Shown: positions 15,843 through 24,709, counted from the stretch's first letter. The stretch: DNA of 64,000 nt from Sphingomonas sp. HMP6 (GCF_013374095.1 NZ_AP022672.1:124001-188000), one strand, 5' to 3'. A program made the numbers and translations. Notes: a model not told the origin generated them from the sequence alone.

Positions 15843-17201
15843 CTAGCTCAACGCCTCGCCCATTTCGCGGATCGCGGCGATCTTGGCCTCAAACGGCCCC
15901 CAATCATCGTTCTGGTCGATTGCCGCCCAGATCGCTTCGACCTCGTCGATCAGCATCGCACAGGGTTCGCCCTGCCAATAGGCGTGGTCGCGGGGTTTGC
16001 GGGGGGTGTAGGCTTGGAGCGCGGTGCGCGCTTCGTCGAACGCCGGATCGGTCGGCGCGGTGCCGCCGAAGGCGTCGAAGAAGAAGCGGTCGAGGCCGAG
16101 TTTGCTCGCCACGAGGCCGCGCTCGACCGCCTGGACGAGTGCGCGGTCGCTGAACGGGTCTTGCGGCACCACGCCGAGCCGCCACAGGATCGCCGTCGAG
16201 ACCGCGCGCTGATAGCGTTCGGCGAAGCTGTCGAGCACCGCGATCAGCGGTTCCGCCTCGCTCACCGTGCGGAGCGAAACGGCGAGCTGCATCGCGTTCC
16301 AGTGGATCGCCTCGGGCTGGCGACCGAAGGCATAGAGGCCGTGATGATCGAAATAGGCGGCGGTGAAGCTTGGCTCCCAGGTCGGGGCGAAGCGCCACGG
16401 GCCGTAGTCGAAGCTCTCGCCGGTCACATTGATATTGTCGGTATTGAGCACGCCGTGGACGAATCCGGCCGCCATGTAGCTGGCGGTGAGGGTGGCGGTG
16501 CGGGCCACCACCAGATCAAGCAGTTGCGCCGCCGCGTCCTCGCCCGGTTCTTCGTTGTAGAGATTGCGCAGGACGTAGCCGATGAGCCGCTCCATTGTCT
16601 CGGCATCGCGTAGATAGGCGAGGCGCTGAAACGTGCCGATGCGGATATGGCCGTGGCTCAGCCGCACCAGCACGGCAGAGCGCGTAGGGGAGGGTTCGTC
16701 GCCGCGCTCGAGCGCTTCGCCGGTTTCGATCAGCGAGAAGCTGCGCGAGGTGTTGACGCCGAGCGCCTGGAGCATTTCGGTGGCGAGCACTTCACGCACC
16801 CCGCCTTTCAGCGTCAGGCGGCCGTCGCCGAAGCGGCTCCACGGGGTGGTGCCCGATCCCTTGGTCGCCAAGTCCATCAGGCGCCCGCGGTCGTCGCGCA
16901 TTTGCGCGAACAGGAAGCCGCGACCGTCGCCGATGTCGGGATTGTACTGGCGGAACTGGTGGCCGTGGTAGCGCAGCGCGAGCGGTTGTTCGAGATTGCC
17001 GGACAGCGGCTGAAAGCGACCGAAATGCGCCAGCCATTCGCTGTCGCCGAGGTCGGCGAGTCCAACCTCCTTCGCCGCGCGATCGTTGCGAAACCGTAAG
17101 ACCGTTTGCGGGAAACGTGCCGCCTCCACGGGATCAGAAAGGGCATCGCCCAAATCGAGGATGGCGCGCTGCGGGAGATAGGCTTGCGGGGGGGTGCTCA
17201 T
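15843..17201 (-). CDS. selO: Protein adenylyltransferase SelO (YdiU)
   Basis: 452-aa pseudokinase-fold enzyme of the SelO/YdiU family, which transfers AMP to protein hydroxyls during oxidative stress responses. The N-terminal RYHGHQFRQYNP and GDGRGFLFAQ segments and the ATP-site KGSGTTPWSRFGDGR are family hallmarks; VLNTDNINVTGESFDYGP carries the metal-binding Asn/Asp. Most bacterial SelO have a C-terminal cysteine or selenocysteine; this protein ends IREMGEALS without one. The start ATG at 17201 was chosen because upstream sequence belongs to the divergent promoter region. Confidence 0.93.
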   Translation of the reverse strand: MSTPPQAYLPQRAILDLGDALSDPVEAARFPQTVLRFRNDRAAKEVGLADLGDSEWLAHFGRFQPLSGNLEQPLALRYHGHQFRQYNPDIGDGRGFLFAQMRDDRGRLMDLATKGSGTTPWSRFGDGRLTLKGGVREVLATEMLQALGVNTSRSFSLIETGEALERGDEPSPTRSAVLVRLSHGHIRIGTFQRLAYLRDAETMERLIGYVLRNLYNEEPGEDAAAQLLDLVVARTATLTASYMAAGFVHGVLNTDNINVTGESFDYGPWRFAPTWEPSFTAAYFDHHGLYAFGRQPEAIHWNAMQLAVSLRTVSEAEPLIAVLDSFAERYQRAVSTAILWRLGVVPQDPFSDRALVQAVERGLVASKLGLDRFFFDAFGGTAPTDPAFDEARTALQAYTPRKPRDHAYWQGEPCAMLIDEVEAIWAAIDQNDDWGPFEAKIAAIREMGEALS

Positions 17202-17264
17202 GCGTGGATATGGAGGCGGCCAACCCCGGGGCGCAACCCCAAAGCCCAAGCCAGGGACGTCACC

Positions 17265-18122
17265 ATGTCGCCTTATGAAAATCGATATTGGTGGTCGAAC
17301 GACGGAATCCGGCTGCATTATCGCGATTATCCGGGGGATTCGTCCAAGCCGCCGATCCTCTGCCTGCCCGGCCTGACGCGCAATGCGCGCGATTTCGATG
17401 CGGTGGCGCGGCGGCTTTCGCCCGAGTGGCGGGTGATCGCGATCGACCTGCGCGGGCGCGGCGACAGCGGCTATGCCAAGGACCCGATGACTTATGTCCC
17501 GCTCACCTATGTGCAGGATGTCCAGGCGTTGCTCGGCGAGCTTGGCGTGGGGCGTTACATTGCCTTTGGCAGCTCGCTCGGCGGGATCGTCTCGATGCTG
17601 CTGGCGGGGACCTCGCGCGAAAGCGTGGCGGGGGTGCTGCTCAACGATGTCGGGCCGGACATCATGGCCGAGGGGCTGGCGCGGATTCGCAGCTATGTCG
17701 GGCGGTCGAACACCTGGCCCACCTGGATCCACGCGGCGCGCGCGGTCGCCGAGGCGAATGGCGGGGTCTATCCGGATTTTACGCTGGAGGACTGGCTGGC
17801 GATGGCGAAGCGGCTCTATCGGCTGAACAGCGCTGGCCGGATCGTGCTCGATTACGACATGAAGATCGCTGAGCCGTTCCGCGTTCCCGGCAACGAGGCC
17901 GGTCCCGACATGTGGCGCGCGCTGGCGGTGTTGAAGAGCGTGCCGACGTTGATCGTGCGGGGCGCAAAATCGGACGTGCTGTCAGCGGCGACGGCGGCGC
18001 GGATGGCGGAGACGCTCGACGATGGCGAGCTGGTGACGATCGCCGGTGTCGGTCACACCCCGACCTTGGGCGAACCCGAGGCCGAGGCCGGGATCGACCG
18101 GCTGCTGGCGCGGATCGTTTAA
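17265..18122 (+). CDS. Alpha/beta hydrolase
   Basis: 285-aa alpha/beta-hydrolase fold enzyme. The nucleophile elbow GSSLGG places Ser at residue 104, the oxyanion region is LPGLTRN (34-40), and GVGHTP near the C-terminus supplies the catalytic histidine. An acid is likely in the VRGAKSDVLS segment. There is no signal peptide. Substrate is unknown; ester or epoxide hydrolysis are both possible. The start is the ATG at 17265, divergent from selO across 63 bp. Confidence 0.85.
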   Translation: MSPYENRYWWSNDGIRLHYRDYPGDSSKPPILCLPGLTRNARDFDAVARRLSPEWRVIAIDLRGRGDSGYAKDPMTYVPLTYVQDVQALLGELGVGRYIAFGSSLGGIVSMLLAGTSRESVAGVLLNDVGPDIMAEGLARIRSYVGRSNTWPTWIHAARAVAEANGGVYPDFTLEDWLAMAKRLYRLNSAGRIVLDYDMKIAEPFRVPGNEAGPDMWRALAVLKSVPTLIVRGAKSDVLSAATAARMAETLDDGELVTIAGVGHTPTLGEPEAEAGIDRLLARIV

Positions 18123-18289
18123 CTCTCCCCTCCCTGGAAGGGCGGGAGTATTGGGTCGATCATGCCCCGCATGATCTGAAACAGCCGGTGGCTGTTTCAC
18201 CGGGTGGGTGGGTTTGTTGTCGAACGCTGTTCCCGCCCCATACCGACCCACCCCCACCCCCACCCCCACCCCTTTCAGGGAGGGGAGTT
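18121..18289. repeat. Multi-hairpin intergenic element with C-tract
   Basis: Near-complementary ends (18121-18142 and 18270-18289) enclose two back-to-back perfect hairpins with 3-base loops: GATCATGC/GCATGATC (18158-18176) and TGAAACAGCC/GGCTGTTTCA (18177-18199). A GGGTGGGTGGG stretch follows, facing a C-tract (18247-18272). It occupies most of the 223-bp spacer between the hydrolase and the SDR gene. A related short inverted repeat occurs at about 15814-15842 next to selO. Confidence 0.85.
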
Positions 18290-18345
18290 AGAAGCGGAAC
18301 CCCCGCGATCCTGACGCGTCTCCCCGACAACTTCTGGAGTTCTGA

Positions 18346-19095
18346 ATGAACAATATATCTGACGCCCACACTGCGATGACGCGCCTGCAGGGCAAGCGCG
18401 CGATCATTACCGGCGGCACGACCGGGATCGGCCGCGCGATCGCGGTGCTGCTGGCGAGCGAAGGCGTGAAGGTGTTCATTTGCGGGCGCGACCAGCACCA
18501 TCTCGATGATGCGCTGACCCGGATCCGCGAGGTCGGCGAGGGCGACGGCGTGACGATCGACTTGAGCGATCCGGAGCATGTGAAAGCGTTTTTCGATCAA
18601 GGTGCCGCCTATCTCGGCGGGCTCGATGTGGCGGTGATCAATGCCGCCGTCGCGGCCGAGGGCCTGAGCACGATGTCCGAGCCGGACTTGCGGTATGCCA
18701 TTGCGGTCGATTTCACCGCCTATCTGCTCAGTGCGCATGCTGCGGTCCAGCAACTCGACGGGAAAGGCGATATCGTGTTGATCGGGTCGATGAGCGCGCA
18801 CGTGCTCGGGCCGAGCTCGACCGTCTATGCCGGCATCAAATACGGCATCCAGGGTTTCGCCTATGCCTTCCGGCGCGAAATGGGGCCGAAGAACATCAAG
18901 GTTTCGCTGGTCGAACCGGGACTGACCGGATCGAACATGCAAACCGACCCGCCGGAGATCCAGCGCGAGAAGATCAAAAAGGAGGAGTCGCTGCGTGCGG
19001 AGGACATTGCGGTCGCGGTGCAGTATATCCTGACCCAGCCCAACCGCGCGATCATCCAGCAATTGACGATCACGCCGCGCATGCAGGAAGACTGA
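18346..19095 (+). CDS. SDR family oxidoreductase
   Basis: Classical short-chain dehydrogenase/reductase of 249 aa. It has the cofactor motif TGGTTGIG near residue 22, the INAA (NAAVAAE) segment, catalytic serine in IGSMSAH and the YAGIK active-site pair (YxxxK). Substrate is unknown. The TGATG overlap with the GH130 gene at 19095 shows an operon, so a carbohydrate or sugar-derived substrate is possible. The start ATG at 18346 follows a TCTGGAG sequence suitable as a ribosome-binding site. Confidence 0.87.
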   Translation: MNNISDAHTAMTRLQGKRAIITGGTTGIGRAIAVLLASEGVKVFICGRDQHHLDDALTRIREVGEGDGVTIDLSDPEHVKAFFDQGAAYLGGLDVAVINAAVAAEGLSTMSEPDLRYAIAVDFTAYLLSAHAAVQQLDGKGDIVLIGSMSAHVLGPSSTVYAGIKYGIQGFAYAFRREMGPKNIKVSLVEPGLTGSNMQTDPPEIQREKIKKEESLRAEDIAVAVQYILTQPNRAIIQQLTITPRMQED

Positions 19096-20210
19096 TGACC
19101 TTTTCTCATGACGCACTCATTTTCGCCCCCGGCGATATCGACCTCAGCCAGTCGCCGCTCGCCGGGAAGGTCGATGCCGAAACCTATGTGCTGGGGGCGT
19201 TCAATCCGGGCATGACGCGGTTGCCCAACGGCAATCTGCTGTTGATGGTGCGGGTGGCGGAGGCGCTGCGGACGCCGATCCATGATCAGGCGATTCATGC
19301 GATCCGCTGGACCGAGCATAGCTACGCGCTCGACGCCTGGCCGCTCGATTTCGTTGACACCGCCGATCCGCGCAAATTCATGATGCGCGCGGCGGGGTGG
19401 AAGATCATGGCGCTGACCTCGATCTCGTGGCTGCTGCCGGTCGAGCTTAACGCCGATGGCACCAGGGTCGAGCAGGTCCATTACGACAAGGCGATTGCGC
19501 CGCGTGCGCCGTACCAATGCTACGGCGTCGAGGATGCGCGGATCAGCAAGGTGGGTGACCGCTATCTGATGACGACCTGCTCGGTCAGCCCGGAGCGGCA
19601 TTCGACGACGCTCTACACTTCGGACAATGCGCTCGACTGGCAGCTCGAGGGGATCGTGCTCGATCATCAGAATAAGGACATGCTGATCTTCGAGGGGCTG
19701 GTTGCGGGCAAGTATTTCGCGCAGACGCGGCCGTTGGGCGATTTGTATTTCGCCTATCCGCCGGGGAGCGAATGGCGCAGCGGGCCGTCGATCAACCTCG
19801 CCTCATCGCCCGATGCGCTGCATTGGAAGCCGTATGACAAGCCCGGCATCCGCCCGCACGCCGCGACGATGGCGACCGCGCGGATGGGCGGCGGCGCCCC
19901 GCCGATCCTGACGCCCGAGGGCTGGCTGTCGCTGTGGCACGGCGTGGAGCCGGCCGGCGTGGTCGGCATCTACCGCACCTATTGGAGCTTGCTCGACCGC
20001 GACGACCCGAGCGTGGTGCTGCGCACGTCGCATGAGCCGTTGATTGAGGCGAATGCGGCGCTGACCGATCCGATCAAGGACTTGATGTATCTCGACAATG
20101 TCGTGTTCACGACGGGCATCGCCGATGCGGGGGATCATTATGTCGTGGCGAGCGGCGAGGCGGATCTGGCGTGTCGGGTGACGTGGGTGGCGAAGGGGGC
20201 GTTTGAGTAG
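19095..20210 (+). CDS. GH130-like glycosidase/phosphorylase
   Basis: 371-aa five-bladed beta-propeller enzyme resembling glycoside hydrolase family 130, whose members phosphorolyse or hydrolyse beta-mannosides. The VEDARISKVGDRYLM segment contains the family acid/structural Asp, and the N-terminal FNPGMTRLPNGNLLLMVR matches blade 1. There is no signal peptide, so it acts in the cytoplasm if it is an enzyme. Whether the phosphate-binding basic residues are all present cannot be judged by eye, so phosphorylase versus hydrolase is open. It starts inside the stop codon of the SDR gene. Confidence 0.75.
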   Translation: MTFSHDALIFAPGDIDLSQSPLAGKVDAETYVLGAFNPGMTRLPNGNLLLMVRVAEALRTPIHDQAIHAIRWTEHSYALDAWPLDFVDTADPRKFMMRAAGWKIMALTSISWLLPVELNADGTRVEQVHYDKAIAPRAPYQCYGVEDARISKVGDRYLMTTCSVSPERHSTTLYTSDNALDWQLEGIVLDHQNKDMLIFEGLVAGKYFAQTRPLGDLYFAYPPGSEWRSGPSINLASSPDALHWKPYDKPGIRPHAATMATARMGGGAPPILTPEGWLSLWHGVEPAGVVGIYRTYWSLLDRDDPSVVLRTSHEPLIEANAALTDPIKDLMYLDNVVFTTGIADAGDHYVVASGEADLACRVTWVAKGAFE

Positions 20211-20232
20211 ATTTGCACCGGGCGACCGATGC

Positions 20233-20889
20233 TTACGGTTCGTCCGTCTGCAATGCAGCGCTGTTGAAAGACGAGACATCAGTCACTTGGCGCGTGATCT
20301 GCATCGAGGGGGAGAGCCGCGTCCGGGCAATCGGCAAATCACGATCATTCCGATCCGCGACAACGAAAAATCCCGCCATGCCGAGTATGGGTTGCAGCGG
20401 GGTTTGCGCCGACGGCGCGCGCATGAAGCTGCCGATATAGGTCGCCTCGCCGCTGCGGATGCGAAAAGGGAAGGCGAACGGCTTCTCGGGCGACCATTCA
20501 TACGACCCGACACCGGGAAGCGACCCCGAAAAAGCGAAACTGCCAACCGCATAGTCACCCGGCGGCAAGCACCGGACGACGACATGCCCGGTTTCCGTAC
20601 CGACGAAATCGGGATCTTTGATCTGCAAGCGGATCGCGCCGCCGACCTTGGGCTTGATTTCACCCGCCCATGGGCTGCGGCGCTTGTCGCCCGGGCTTTT
20701 GATCGGTCCGTAGGGAAAGGTGAAATTCATCCCGATCTTCACCGTACCGACCGAATAGATGAGGCATCCCGCATCAGCCCCTTCATAGTGCGCCGCATCG
20801 CTCTTCGCATTCGCGGTGGTAGCACCGAGCAGCGCTGTCCACAGAAGGATTGCCGTGGTCCTTCCCAAAATCCTAACCTTCATGGCCAT
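20233..20889 (-). CDS. Hypothetical exported protein
   Basis: 218-aa protein with a typical Sec signal peptide (basic MAMKVRILGR, hydrophobic core, cleavage after ATTANA near residue 28). The mature part is predicted beta-rich, with VVRCLPPGDYAVGSFAFSG and ATYIGSFMR resembling small DUF2846-type beta-sandwich proteins; I do not assign a function. The start ATG at 20889 has GGAG spaced 7 bases upstream; a longer reading overlaps the divergent glycosyltransferase gene and is rejected. It ends 22 bp from the convergent GH130 gene. Confidence 0.7.
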   Translation of the reverse strand: MAMKVRILGRTTAILLWTALLGATTANAKSDAAHYEGADAGCLIYSVGTVKIGMNFTFPYGPIKSPGDKRRSPWAGEIKPKVGGAIRLQIKDPDFVGTETGHVVVRCLPPGDYAVGSFAFSGSLPGVGSYEWSPEKPFAFPFRIRSGEATYIGSFMRAPSAQTPLQPILGMAGFFVVADRNDRDLPIARTRLSPSMQITRQVTDVSSFNSAALQTDEP

Positions 20890-21003
20890 AATCTTTCTCC
20901 GGGCTTCTGATGCCGCCGCGCGCTGGTGGAGACATAAATGAGCATGCCGACCGGGCAAGCGCAAATGATGACGCCCGCATTCCGTTCCGCTAAGGCCCCG
21001 ATT

Positions 21004-22143
21004 ATGCCTCGTCCGGTCAACATCCTGCACCTCCATTCCACCTTCTCGCTCGGGGGCAAGGAAGCGCGGGCGGTGCGGTTGATGAACGTGTTTGGGGATC
21101 GGGCGCGCCACACGATCGTGTCGGGGATGGAGGGACAGTATGGGGCGCGCGAGGCCATCGCCAAGGGGATCGATTACGAAATCGCGCAGAATGCGCCGCC
21201 GCTGACCGGTAATCCCTCGGTCAACCGCTATGAAGCGATTGCCGCGTATATGCGCCGCTTCGATCTGGTGCTGAGCTACAATTGGGGCGCGATCGACGGG
21301 GCGATGGCGCGGCGCGTGTCGTCGAAGGGCGTGCCGCCGCTGATCCACCATGAGGACGGCTTCAATGCGGACGAGGCCAAGTGGCTGAAGCCGCAGCGCA
21401 ATGTCTATCGCCGCTTCGCGCTGACCAAGGCGGCGGCGTTGGTCGTGCCATCGGAGACGCTTGAGGACATCGCGCTCAACATCTGGAAGCAGCCGCGCGA
21501 GCGCGTTCACCGCATCGCGAACGGTATCGATACCGCGCTCTATGCCAGGAAGCCGAAGCCAAACGCGATTCCAGGCCTCAAGCGCAAGCCGGGCGAAGTG
21601 GTGATCGGCACGCTGGCGGGCCTGCGCGAGGTCAAGGATCTGCCGATGCTGGTGCGCGCAGTCGGCGGCATGTCGACGCGCGTGCGTCTTGTGATCGTGG
21701 GGGAGGGGCCGGAGCGGCAGGCGATCCTAGATACGGCCGAGCGGATGGGGATGGAGGATCAACTGGTGATGCCCGGTTTCCTGCCGCGGCCGCACGAATA
21801 TATCGGCCTGTTCGACATTCTGGCGCTGTCGTCCAAGAGCGAGCAATTCCCGATCTGCGTGGTCGAGGCGATGGCGGCGGGCCTGCCGATCGTTTCCACC
21901 CCGGTGGGCGATGTGTTGCGGATGGTGGTGCCCGAGAATCGTAGTTATGTCGAAGGCCGGACGCAGGAAGTGGCGCTGCGCGATGCGCTTGAGGCGCTGG
22001 CCAAGTCGGTTCCGGAAGGCAGGGCATGGCTTGGCCAAAAGAACCGTGCCAAGGCCGTCGCAGAATATGACGAAGCAGGGATGATTGCGCGCTATGCGGC
22101 GCTTTACGGAAATGTCATCGGCCGACCGGATGCATTTGCCTAA
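21004..22143 (+). CDS. Glycosyltransferase family 4
   Basis: 379-aa GT-B fold retaining glycosyltransferase. The N-terminal domain begins MPRPVNILHLHSTFSLGGKE; the C-terminal donor-binding domain has the IGTLAGLREVKD strand and the ALSSKSEQFPICVVEAMAAG segment with the EX7E-type glutamates. It is cytoplasmic or peripheral. The start is put at 21004, where AAGG lies 8 bases upstream; an in-frame ATG at 20938 would add 22 poorly conserved-looking residues. Donor and acceptor are unknown; surface polysaccharide or glycolipid synthesis is likely. Confidence 0.88.
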   Translation: MPRPVNILHLHSTFSLGGKEARAVRLMNVFGDRARHTIVSGMEGQYGAREAIAKGIDYEIAQNAPPLTGNPSVNRYEAIAAYMRRFDLVLSYNWGAIDGAMARRVSSKGVPPLIHHEDGFNADEAKWLKPQRNVYRRFALTKAAALVVPSETLEDIALNIWKQPRERVHRIANGIDTALYARKPKPNAIPGLKRKPGEVVIGTLAGLREVKDLPMLVRAVGGMSTRVRLVIVGEGPERQAILDTAERMGMEDQLVMPGFLPRPHEYIGLFDILALSSKSEQFPICVVEAMAAGLPIVSTPVGDVLRMVVPENRSYVEGRTQEVALRDALEALAKSVPEGRAWLGQKNRAKAVAEYDEAGMIARYAALYGNVIGRPDAFA

Positions 22144-22211
22144 ATGCGATTTGCGGCGGGATGCATCCAAAGCCTATACCAAGCGTATCTTTCAATCGGA
22201 GGTCTCTCGCG

Positions 22212-23615
22212 TTGTTTAAAGGTTTGAAGCCCATCGTTTATGGCGGCCGTGAGGTTTGGCCGATCGTAGAAGGTGGCAAGGGGGTTGCTGCGACCAATCA
22301 CGCGAGCGCGGGGGCGTGGGCCGCCGCGGGCGGAATCGGCACGGTTTCGGCGGTGAATGCCGACAGCTATGACCCGGACGGCAAAATCATCCCGCAAGTC
22401 TATAAAGCGCTGACGCGGCGCGAACGGCACGAAGAGCTGATCGAGTACGCGATCGAGGGTGCCGTCCAGCAAGTCCAGCGCGCGTTCGACATTGCCGGTG
22501 GCAAGGGCGCGATCAACATCAATGTGCTGTGGGAAATGGGCGGGGCGCAACGCATTTTGCACGGCGTGCTGGAACGCACGCGCGGGCTCGTCTCGGGCGT
22601 TACCTGCGGCGCGGGGATGCCGTACAAATTGTCCGAGATCACCGCGTCCTATGAAGTGAGCTATCTCCCGATCGTGAGTTCGGGCCGGGCCTTCCGGGCA
22701 CTGTGGAAGCGCGCCTATTCCAAGGCGTCGGAATGGCTGTCAGCGGTGGTCTATGAGGATCCGTGGCTGGCGGGCGGGCATAACGGCCTGTCCAATGCCG
22801 AGGACCCGCTCGTTCCGCAGGACCCCTATCCGCGCGTGAAGGCGCTGCGCGAGACGATGCGCGAAGGTGGCATTTCGGACGACGTGCCGATCGTGATGGC
22901 GGGCGGCGTGTGGTATCTGCGCGACTGGTCCGACTGGATCGACAATCCCGAGCTCGGCAGCATCGCCTTCCAGTTCGGCACGCGGCCGTTGTTGACGCAG
23001 GAAAGCCCGATTCCCGAAGGCTGGAAGGCCAAGCTGACCAATATCGAGGAAGGCGAAGTGCTGCTGCACCGTTTCTCCCCGACCGGTTTCTATTCGAGCG
23101 CGGTCCTCAACCCGTTCCTGCGGCATCTGCAGGCGCGGTCGGACCGGCAGATCGCCTTTTCGGCGCAACCCGCCGGGGACCATACGCATCAGCTCGACGT
23201 CGGCGTGAAGGGCAAGAATTTCTGGGTGACGCTTGGCGATCTGCTGCGCGCGCGGCAATGGTATCGCGCCGGCTTTACCGATGCGTTGAAGACGCTGGAC
23301 AACACGCTCGTGTTCGTGACGCCCGAGGACAAGGGCGTGATCCGCAAGGATCAGGCGGATTGCATGGGGTGCCTCAGCCAATGCGCGTTTTCGAGCTGGT
23401 CGGACACCGAGACCAACTCGACTGGGCGGCTCGCCGATCCGCGCAGCTTCTGCATCCAGAAGACGCTGCAGGACATCGCGCATGGCGGCGAGATCGACCA
23501 GAATCTGATGTTCGCCGGGCATGGTGCGTATCAGTTCAAGCGTGATCCGTTTTATTCCAACGGCTTCGTGCCGACGGTGAAGCAGTTGGTCGATCGGATT
23601 CTGACGGGCGACTGA
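22212..23615 (+). CDS. Nitronate monooxygenase-like flavin oxidoreductase
   Basis: 467-aa FMN TIM-barrel protein of the nitronate monooxygenase/2-nitropropane dioxygenase family. Family features include the TNHASAGAWAAAGG entry strand, CGAGMPYKL, VMAGGVWYLRDW and the phosphate-binding FQFGTRPLL. Typical members are 320-380 aa; here about 100 C-terminal residues add a cysteine cluster CMGCLSQC plus one further Cys (FCIQ). The start is the TTG at 22212, because a GGAGG lies 9 bases upstream while the upstream ATG at 22161 has none. Substrate is unknown. Confidence 0.8.
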   Translation: MFKGLKPIVYGGREVWPIVEGGKGVAATNHASAGAWAAAGGIGTVSAVNADSYDPDGKIIPQVYKALTRRERHEELIEYAIEGAVQQVQRAFDIAGGKGAININVLWEMGGAQRILHGVLERTRGLVSGVTCGAGMPYKLSEITASYEVSYLPIVSSGRAFRALWKRAYSKASEWLSAVVYEDPWLAGGHNGLSNAEDPLVPQDPYPRVKALRETMREGGISDDVPIVMAGGVWYLRDWSDWIDNPELGSIAFQFGTRPLLTQESPIPEGWKAKLTNIEEGEVLLHRFSPTGFYSSAVLNPFLRHLQARSDRQIAFSAQPAGDHTHQLDVGVKGKNFWVTLGDLLRARQWYRAGFTDALKTLDNTLVFVTPEDKGVIRKDQADCMGCLSQCAFSSWSDTETNSTGRLADPRSFCIQKTLQDIAHGGEIDQNLMFAGHGAYQFKRDPFYSNGFVPTVKQLVDRILTGD

Positions 23616-23650
23616 GGCTGGATCGGGCCGGGAGTTTAGCCCTTTCTTCA

Positions 23651-23673
23651 CCCCGCCCCGGTAAAGGGCGGGG
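23651..23673. promoter_or_regulatory. Hairpin covering the ribosome-binding region of the FemAB-like gene
   Basis: CCCCGCCC (23651-23658) and GGGCGGGG (23666-23673) form an 8-bp GC stem with a 7-base loop. The ATG follows one base later at 23675, so any purine-rich ribosome-binding site (AAAGGGCGGGG) is inside the stem. Confidence 0.65.
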
Positions 23674-23674
23674 C

Positions 23675-24610
23675 ATGTCCGCGCCGATCGTCCTTCCCGG
23701 AAACGCCGAACTGCTGCCGCTGCGCTTTCAGATCGGCGCGCGGACGATCGCGGCGGTCCAGCGCCGGATGGTGCGCGTGCCGCTGTCGCTCGATCAGGTT
23801 CTGGACGGACGGGTGCCGGCGCTGCCGCCGCTCGACCGCGCCGCGCATGGCTATGCGATCACCTCCTTGCCGCAGAAACAATTGGAAGCGGTTGCGCGAG
23901 TCGGCGGCGGGATGATCGCGCATGTCCGGCAATGCTACCCGCGGCATTATGCCGATTTGACGATCGGGTTCGAGGCGTATCGCGCGGCGCTCTCGGGCAA
24001 CACGCGATCCGGGCTGAAGCGCAAGGCCAAGAAAGTGATGGAGGCGTCGGGCGGAATGCTCGACGTGCGGCGGTTCCGCACGCCCGATGAGTTGAGCCAG
24101 TTCCACGCGGTCGCGCGCGGGATTTCCGAGCGGACCTATCAGGAGAAGCTGCTCGGCGGTGGATTGCCCGAGGATGCGGCGTTCCTGCAGAGCATGTATG
24201 CGCTGGCGGCCGCGGGCGCGGTGCGGGCGTGGTTGTTGTACGTTGGCGGGGAGCCGGCGGCGTATCTCTATTGCCCGATCGAGAACGGCACCGTGCGCTA
24301 CGATCATGTCGGGCACGATCCGGTGTATAACGATCTGTCCCCCGGCGGTGTGCTGATGCTGGAGGTGATGGGGGATTTGTACGCCGAGCCGCGCCTGCGC
24401 TGGTTCGATTTCACCGAAGGCGATGGCCAGCACAAGCGCAGCTTCGCGACACACGGGGTCGAATGCCTCGACCTGCTGTTGCTGCGCGCCACGCCGACCA
24501 ACCGCGCGACGCTGGCCGCGCTCGGCGCGTTCGACCGGTGTGCGGCGTGGGGCAAGCGCGCGGTCGCGCGCTGGGGGCTGGCAGGGCTGGCGAAGAAGCT
24601 GCGGCGGTAG
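23675..24610 (+). CDS. FemAB/GNAT-like acyltransferase
   Basis: 311-aa protein resembling the CelD/BcsL acetyltransferase group (PF13480) with a GNAT-like fold. The basic segment NTRSGLKRKAKKVMEASGG is the typical pre-domain helix, and the core has AWLLYVGGEPAAYLYCPIEN followed by SPGGVLMLEVMGDLY and FDFTEGDGQHKRSFA. No signal peptide is seen. Such proteins modify polysaccharides or peptidoglycan-like precursors; acceptor unknown. It follows the nitronate monooxygenase-like gene and precedes recO. Confidence 0.75.
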   Translation: MSAPIVLPGNAELLPLRFQIGARTIAAVQRRMVRVPLSLDQVLDGRVPALPPLDRAAHGYAITSLPQKQLEAVARVGGGMIAHVRQCYPRHYADLTIGFEAYRAALSGNTRSGLKRKAKKVMEASGGMLDVRRFRTPDELSQFHAVARGISERTYQEKLLGGGLPEDAAFLQSMYALAAAGAVRAWLLYVGGEPAAYLYCPIENGTVRYDHVGHDPVYNDLSPGGVLMLEVMGDLYAEPRLRWFDFTEGDGQHKRSFATHGVECLDLLLLRATPTNRATLAALGAFDRCAAWGKRAVARWGLAGLAKKLRR

Positions 24611-24618
24611 CTTCCCCA

Positions 24619-24709
24619 CCGTTCGCCCTGAGCCTGTCGAAGGGCACATCTCCCCGCAGACGGCGTGACGTGTGGAGAGAGGGGGGGGCGACAAGCTCAC
24701 CCCGAACGG
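24619..24709. repeat. Intergenic inverted repeat, family A copy 3
   Basis: Left end CCGTTCGCCCTGAGCCTGTC at 24619 and right end GACAAGCTCACCCCGAACGG ending at 24709. It carries one difference from the consensus (CTCACC instead of CTCAGC) and a G8 run in the middle. It lies between the FemAB-like gene and recO. Confidence 0.85.
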
